Below the pieces are notes generated by a model that was given only the letters and a program-made list of their open reading frames with translations, did no database searches and was not told the DNA's origin. DNA of 64,000 nt, taken from assembly GCA_032716605.1 (NCBI GenBank), contig CM064505.1, forward strand, positions 44,731,464-44,795,463, written 5' to 3'. Shown here in pieces: positions 58,276 to 64,000 of this stretch. How positions within the stretch are numbered: the stretch's first letter is position 1; each line of letters starts with the position of its first letter. The stretch comes from Paralithodes platypus (taxonomy: Eukaryota; Arthropoda; Malacostraca; Decapoda; Lithodidae). A program made the translations under genes and the position numbers.

Positions 58276-58573
58276 CAAAACAAACTGGACACTCTCTAAA
58301 CTGTGTACTGAATAGGGAGGAAGTTGTGTTGCCGACTTGAGGGTACAGATTCATGAAGTGTTTACATTATTATAATACTAAGAGTGACTGACCTCGCCTT
58401 TCGTCCATCACAGAGCTACCCAGGAGACAACTTTGGGATGTTCAGGTGAGCACAAGTTCATTGCTTGCATGACGGTATTATTACCTAAACAAAAAATAAA
58501 AAATACTAATGATAAATAAAACATAAAAAATCACACACACACTCACGTAATGCTAACGAACACATAACGCTTC
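58276..58573. other. No gene; exon-like short segment at 58412-58446
   Basis: GTCCATCACAG precedes a ~32-base segment, which is followed by GTGAGCAC, a plausible acceptor/donor pair on the + strand. One reading is SYPGDNFGMF. No neighbouring exon was found, so I do not call a gene. Confidence 0.2.
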
Positions 58574-58783
58574 TTAACCCTTTCTGTACCGGTGCCATCC
58601 TTTACACTTAATTCTAGCTAATATTAGATTATTTGAATAGTTATAAAAATTTCCTCCAGCGATTAACAGGCTTCGAACTATCTCACTTAACCCTTTTTAC
58701 TACCACAGATTCTTTTTAAACCACAAAATCATTTAAATATAGCTAGAATAAAATGTAAAAGATGTCACCGGTACATCTCTAAC
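58574..58783. mobile_element. Hairpin MITE family P, right end decayed
   Basis: TTAACCCTTTCTGTACCGG at the left and GATGTCACCGGTACA at the right, without a clean second TTAA. Confidence 0.65.
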
Positions 58784-58949
58784 GAACATAAATAAATCCC
58801 TAAATTAAATCTTAACGAATAACCTCTTGCATGTTAAATAACACCTAATACGAATGCATTCACGCTTCTCCTTAACAATCGGCAAGCAATATTATAGCAT
58901 ACGTTCGTGCATGGTGTACAGTATATGTATGTATGTGTAGACTTGGGCC

Positions 58950-59055
58950 CATACCCCAAATGGTAGAAATATTAGCTCGATTACTCTATATAGTCGTATT
59001 TGAGTTGCAGAGGTTAGTCATGATTTCTCGCCGACTTACAGCGAATAGACTATAG
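58950..59055. mobile_element. MITE family H, right half
   Basis: Matches the right part of 35910-36122, ending CTTACAGCGAATAGACTATA. Confidence 0.6.
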
Positions 59056-59244
59056 TATTCCTTCTAATATTTTGTTTATGCTAGATGTCAAACTGGCACT
59101 CATATCCCCTTTCTTAAAGATTGAGAGAGAGAGAGAGAGAGTGTGTGTGTGTGTGTGCTAAGCTTCAATAAAATAGATACGGGCACAGTGAAAGAGAGAG
59201 AAGAGGGAGAGATCAGACACCTTTTTCTTTAGAAACCATTTTGG

Positions 59245-59500
59245 TGCCCTTATTACAACAGTGTTCTTCAGTACATACTCTTTCCCTTGTGGCGAGTGCG
59301 AGGCACCCACCATTCAACACAGTTCCACTCCTATTATGTCCAACCCTCTAACCCAAGAATTAGCTAATTTTCTCAGTCTTTCTCCTAATCAACAAACAAC
59401 TTTCTCTCTTTCTCTCTCTCTCAATTAATCAATCAATCTTTCCTTCATCCTATGAATTAGACTGCTTTAAACATCGTGTGTCCAGACATTTTGACCAGTG
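59245..59500 (+). pseudogene. LINE family E C-terminal remnant
   Basis: Closely matches 54965-55205 ('cagtgttcttcag-acatactc-ttcccttgtgg-gagtgcgaggcaccc'), but a (CT)n/(AATC)n tract has replaced the 'ttctattcaacaagtgaactctgg' region. Confidence 0.75.
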
Positions 59501-59609
59501 GCACCAAGATGGCGGAGGTTGGCCGATCTCTACTCTAGGGTCTCCAGGCTGAATCATAGGTCTTGAGTAATATAGTCAGTACGGTACAGTACGTCAAGTT
59601 TTCCCACAG

Positions 59610-59612
59610 TAC

Positions 59613-59697
<85 letters not shown>

Positions 59698-59717
59698 CTA
59701 ACTAACTAACTAACTAA

Positions 59718-59762
<45 letters not shown>

Positions 59763-60038
59763 TTTTTCTATCTATAATATAATACCTTTTCACTCACTCT
59801 CATATATACTCTCTCACACACACTTGCTCTCTCTCTCTCTCTCTCTCTCTTAGTTGTTCTATCTATAATATATCCTTTTCACTCACTCTCATATATACTC
59901 TCACACACATTCACACTTGCTCTCGTTTACTGTACTCGCTCCCTCTCTTTCCCTCACTTTCGCTCTCTCTCTTATATCTATATATCCTTTTAACTCACTG
60001 TTACACTTACTCTCTCACACACACTTGCCCCCTCTCTC

Positions 60039-60080
<42 letters not shown>

Positions 60081-60115
60081 ACACTGTATTTCTCTCTCTC
60101 TCTCTCTCTCTCGTT
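59610..60115. repeat. CT-rich microsatellite complex
   Basis: Several (CT)n blocks separated by 'tctatctataatat-atcctttt-actcactctcatatatactctc-cacaca' units that recur three or more times at about 59760, 59860 and 59970. (CTAT)n and (CTAA)n lie at 59678-59718. Confidence 0.9.
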
Positions 60116-60187
60116 TTTGTTCTGGTTTGCGTCCGTTATCAGTGCCTTTGATGTATGATTCATTATAATTGATGTAACCCTATGGAT

Positions 60188-60219
<32 letters not shown>

Positions 60220-61125
60220 CACAAATATACACATAGCACGACACACACACATATGGACACAACACAACACACATGCATATAACACGCACGCACGCACACA
60301 CACATATAGACATAACACGCATGCACACACATAGACATAACACAAAACAATCATTCACATACCAAACACACACACACACAGACATAACACAAAACAATCA
60401 CACACACACACAGACATAACACAAAACAATCACACACACACACACACAGACATAACACAAAACAATCACACACACACACAGACATAACACAAAACAATCA
60501 CACACACACACATAACACAAAACAATCACACACACACACACACACACATAATACAAAACAATCACACACACACAGACATAACACAAAACAATCACACACA
60601 CACAGACATAACACAAAACAATCACACACACACAACACAAAACAATCACACACACACACACACAGACATAACACAAAACAATCACACACACACACAGACA
60701 TAACACAAAACAATCACACACACACACAGACATAACACAAAACAATCACACACACACAGACATAACACAAAACAATCACACACACACACACAGACATGAT
60801 ACAAAACAATCACACACACACACATAACACAAACCAATCACACACACACACACAGACATAACACAAAACAATCACACACACACAGACATAACACAAAACA
60901 ATCACACACACACACAGACATAACACAAAACAATCACACACACACACAGACATAACACAAACCAATCACACACACACACACACACACAGACATAACACAA
61001 CACAATCACACACACACACAGACATAACACAAAACAATCACACACACACACAGACATAACACAAAACAATCACACACACACACAGACATAACACAAAACA
61101 ATCACACACACTCACACACATACAC
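60188..61125. repeat. ~30-36 bp minisatellite built on (CA)n
   Basis: More than 20 units of (CA)n followed by GACATAACACAAAACAATCA. The (CA) part varies in length. The array is over 700 bp and non-coding; open frames on the minus strand are repeat translation only. Confidence 0.95.
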
Positions 61126-61332
61126 ACCTCCATCTTTCATCCATTGTGGGGTTAGGATTTACCATGTTATAATGTCTATAATTATATAACTACTACTATA
61201 CAGGATGTAACGCGACTTTATATAATAACTTCCGGAGCTGAATCCTGGGGTTAATATGCATAAGAAATGTTATATGACCATTTGTCTAACCATTGGGATT
61301 TAGGCAAATAGTCATATAACATTTTGTACTAT

Positions 61333-61555
61333 AGTCTGTCCATTATAATTAGGACAAAAATATCGACCATTGAACTCTATAACTAAAGAACAACTAGAGT
61401 AATAGAGCTAATACTTCTACCATTTGGGAAGAGTCAGCTGAGGAATAGGTGTGGACATGTACAGCTTATTTGCTCCAGCCCTTTTTGAGTTACAGAGGAG
61501 AGGGGCTACGATTTTTGACCTATTTATAATGAATGGATTTTAGTAATATGACCAG
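61333..61555. mobile_element. TA-flanked hairpin MITE, family H (copy 3)
   Basis: The left end is ATAGTCTGTCCATTATAA and the right end is its diverged inverse (TTATAATGAATGGATTTTAG). The internal 'ctagagtaatagagctaatacttctacca' matches family members. Confidence 0.65.
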
Positions 61556-61612
61556 GATTCAACCCCAGAAATTATGACATAGAGTCGCGTCACACCCTGT
61601 ATATATATCTAC

Positions 61613-61828
61613 TATAGTCCGTTCATTCTAGGTTGGGCAGACATCGTAACCTCTAACCTCTCATAACTCAAAAAGGACTAGAGTAAGAGATAATATTTCT
61701 ACCAAACAGGAAGACTTGGCAGCCTAGGGAATATGTGTATAAATTGACAGCTAATTTACTCTAGCCCTTTTTGAGTAATAGAGGTTAGAGGTTACGATTT
61801 CTGTCCAACCTAGAATGAACGGACTATA
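61613..61828. mobile_element. TA-flanked hairpin MITE, family H (copy 4)
   Basis: Termini AGTCCGTTCATTCTAGG and CCTAGAATGAACGGACT, as in copy 2. Confidence 0.88.
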
Positions 61829-61998
61829 CTAACTATTACTATATATAACTACTGTATATATATTTAGATAGTAATCATAGCCTACCATGGGATTTACTGC
61901 CAAGGTAATATGAACAGAGTATAATGTGACAACGAAATAGAGTAATATCTGATGTAAATATAATGAATGTACTGTATTAAATAAAACAAAACAAGTAC

Positions 61999-62067
<69 letters not shown>

Positions 62068-62068
62068 T
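61999..62068. repeat. (TAG)n microsatellite
   Basis: About 23 uninterrupted TAG units. Confidence 0.97.
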
Positions 62069-62212
62069 AGCCTTATATACTATAGATAAATTATATAAAC
62101 TTTCTCCTTTGTGTACATTACCTTTAACAAGAACGGATATTACTTAACTGACTGACTAGCCAAGTACCCTAAAACTTCCATCCTTTCTAGGTTATTGTAA
62201 TCTATTCTTCCT

Positions 62213-62310
62213 ATTAGTGTGTGTGTGTGTGTGTGTGGGTGTGTGCATGTGTCCTTCCTTTCTAGGATATTGTAAAAAAAAAAAAAAAAAAAAAAAAAAG
62301 TGTGTGTGTA
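62213..62310. repeat. (TG)n and poly(A) tracts
   Basis: (TG)n at 62217-62238, repeated 'tccttcctttctaggatattgta', then an A25-type homopolymer (about 62275-62299). Confidence 0.85.
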
Positions 62311-62427
62311 TATGAGTCAGTGTCTATGGATGAGTAATATATCGTGAGCAGGTGCATGGTTCTGTGATTGCGTGCTAGAGTTACAAGTAAACTATCGAGT
62401 CATAAGAGTGCATGTATAATCGCTATG

Positions 62428-62429
<2 letters not shown>

Positions 62430-62488
<59 letters not shown>

Positions 62489-62801
62489 AAGATATACAGG
62501 TAAGGTGTTGAATCATTATAATACAGGTAAGATGACTAACCCATCCTAACAATGACGTCACCAGTACTACCAAGAGAGAGAGAGAGAGAGAGAGTTAGAG
62601 ATAAGGTGTTGGAGTCATTATAGTACAGGTAAGATGACTAACCAACCCTAATAATGACGTCACCAGTACTACCAAGAGAGAGAGAGAGAGAGAGAGTTAG
62701 AGATAAGGTGTTGGAGTCATTATAGTACAGGTAAGATGACTAACCAACCCTAATAATGACGTCACCAGTACTACCAAGAGAGAGAGAGAGAGAGTTAGAG
62801 T

Positions 62802-62872
<71 letters not shown>
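62430..62872. repeat. (GA)n blocks alternating with a ~100-bp tandem unit
   Basis: Three copies of 'aaggtgttg-a-tcattata-tacaggtaagatgactaacc' with TGACGTCA in each (about 62552, 62656 and 62758), separated by (GA)n tracts and ending in a ~70-base (GA)n. Confidence 0.92.
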
Positions 62873-62875
<3 letters not shown>

Positions 62876-62926
62876 TTGTACGAGCAGCATAAGTTTAATA
62901 ATGCAATGTAGAAATAATGGCAAGCC

Positions 62927-63090
62927 TTTGTGACCAACAGGGGTGTTTAGAAACCTTTTGTTTAGTTACTTCAATCTCTACAGTTGTCTTTGAGCAAGCT
63001 GTAGTCAAAAAACTAATTCTGGAGATATATTATGAAATTAAGAAAATTCCATTATTGAATACTAAATGGCAACCACCAGTTTATAAAAGG
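62927..63090. mobile_element. MITE family A, degenerate fragment
   Basis: 'ggtgtttagaaaccttttgtttagttacttcaatctctacagttg' matches the interior of 56825-57059. Termini are lost. Confidence 0.6.
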
Positions 63091-63091
63091 G

Positions 63092-63265
63092 TTCCCGGAC
63101 ATCTCAACCAGTAGCCCATTTCAACCAGTAGCTCTCAACCAGTGCCAAATCAACCAAGACCATCCAAACCAGTGCCAAAATATAGTAATAACCTAACCTA
63201 ACCTAACCGTATTGGTTGAGAGCTACTGGTTGAAATGGTCTATTGGTTGAGTTGTCCGGTCACCC
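63092..63265. mobile_element. Foldback element with ~47-bp arms
   Basis: The left arm (about 63092-63145, CCGGACATCTCAACCAGTAG) is inverted at about 63212-63262 (TACTGGTTGAAATGG...GTTGTCCGG). The loop holds CCTAACCTAACCTAACC at about 63190-63208. The mover is unknown. Confidence 0.8.
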
Positions 63266-64000
63266 ATGAAAAGGATAATGCAGGAAAACTCTCCACGCGT
63301 CACCCACCACAATTCGATTATGTGATGTTTAAACAGCCTATAATATCAACATTCCACGGGTGTGTTTCCGGTGTTGTATACAGAGGGTCAGGTAGAGCAT
63401 CTCACTTTAAGTCAGAGTCACTACAGAGTTTTCATCTATTTTTCGATCGGTTATTCCTTTTCACGTAACATTTCCGGATTTCCGGTATTGCATCACTATC
63501 GACATACTGAAGGTAGATTATTGCATACATGTATGTGTGCGCTTATATATAAAAATATTATCACAAAACGCACAATTGTCCTTACTAAATACACAAAAGA
63601 TAAAGTAATGATAGGATGTAGTGGTATATGGTTAACACAATGACTGCAGAGATAAGGTAATGATAGGATGTAGTGATTATATGGTTAACACAATGGCTGC
63701 GGGGGTTTGTGGTGTGGAGTAACAGTAACTGATAACAGGGAGGGGGTAATATGAGTAAAGTATGGATGATGTACGCCTCCTAGATTACACACACACACAC
63801 ACACACTCATACATACACACACAGTCACACACACACACACACACACACACACAGTCACACACACACACACACACACACCATCTGCACCATCAGTGCATAG
63901 TTTCAAAGCACGGTATGACAAACATATCTTAGGAGGCGGGAATTAACGAGCATGCTCACTCCCGCAAATACAACTAGTGTAAGTACAACTAGTGTAAGTA
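63266..64000. repeat. No gene; 52-bp tandem duplication and (CA)n
   Basis: A two-copy tandem of 'gataaggtaatgataggatgtagtg-tatatggttaacacaatg-ctgc' at about 63600-63702 and (CA)n blocks at 63787-63880. Short ORFs have no recognised similarity. Confidence 0.6.

Noticed and set aside
59510..59540. ATGGCGGAGGTTGG start-like sequence
   Set aside because: Stops after eight codons and no splice donor or downstream exon fits.
60398..60745. Minus-strand Cys/Val-rich ORFs over the (CA)n array
   Set aside because: They are translations of the minisatellite (repeated CVCVIVLCYVC) with no start context or homology.
55500..61125. CRISPR array or other spaced-repeat system
   Set aside because: Repeats here are satellites or MITEs with no unique equal-length spacers and the genome is eukaryotic.

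Overview
The window is eukaryotic genomic DNA and most likely comes from an arthropod, probably a decapod crustacean. Supporting signs are a spliced host gene with long introns, several non-LTR retrotransposon lineages, dense simple repeats ((CT)n, (CA)n, (GA)n, (TA)n, (TAG)n) and short runs of the arthropod telomere-like motif CCTAA. The species assignment is inference. There is no sign of bacterial gene organisation.

The one clear host gene is hydroxymethylbilane synthase (HMBS, porphobilinogen deaminase), the third enzyme of haem synthesis. It lies on the + strand in seven coding exons at 13095-13163, 28032-28104, 29084-29217, 32581-32716, 35220-35401, 36646-36843 and 37203-37610. All junctions are GT-AG and the phases join cleanly into a 399-residue protein that keeps the catalytic Asp (D93), the substrate-binding Arg pair (R143/R144) and the cofactor-binding Cys (C255). 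Its introns, the first about 14.9 kb long, are packed with transposons.

Region by region. 1-13 kb: two CR1-like LINE copies (1706-3910 and 9340-11285) flank a piggyBac-like transposon (5916 onward) with a long transposase ORF; a minus-strand SGNH-hydrolase fragment of LINE ORF1 type lies at about 11470-11787. 13-37.6 kb: HMBS, with intron 1 carrying a purine-rich LINE (15336-19110). Other introns carry TTAA-flanked MITEs, a Tigger-like foldback element, tRNA-derived SINEs and a degraded second copy of exon 3. 37.6-42.9 kb: broken repeats of HMBS exon 7 sequence, LINE-mobilised short elements and one LINE inserted into another. 42.9-50.07 kb: an apparently full-length I-clade LINE (ORF1 with zinc knuckles; ORF2 with endonuclease, reverse transcriptase and RNase H) inserted in a 58-60 bp minisatellite. 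50.3-53.1 kb: a Jockey-like LINE with a poly(A) tail inserted in a short retroposon that itself sits in the same minisatellite. 53-64 kb: no gene, but many hairpin MITEs, LINE remnants and long microsatellites or minisatellites.

The non-host part works as a transposon community. A LINE 3' end with an (AAC)n tail (27485-27700, 42480-42700) shares its terminal ~50 bp with a short non-coding retroposon present in at least five copies, as expected for an autonomous/parasite pair. The piggyBac-like element shares termini with a TTAA-flanked MITE at 30954-31428. I found no CRISPR array, rRNA gene, functional tRNA gene or bacterial system.
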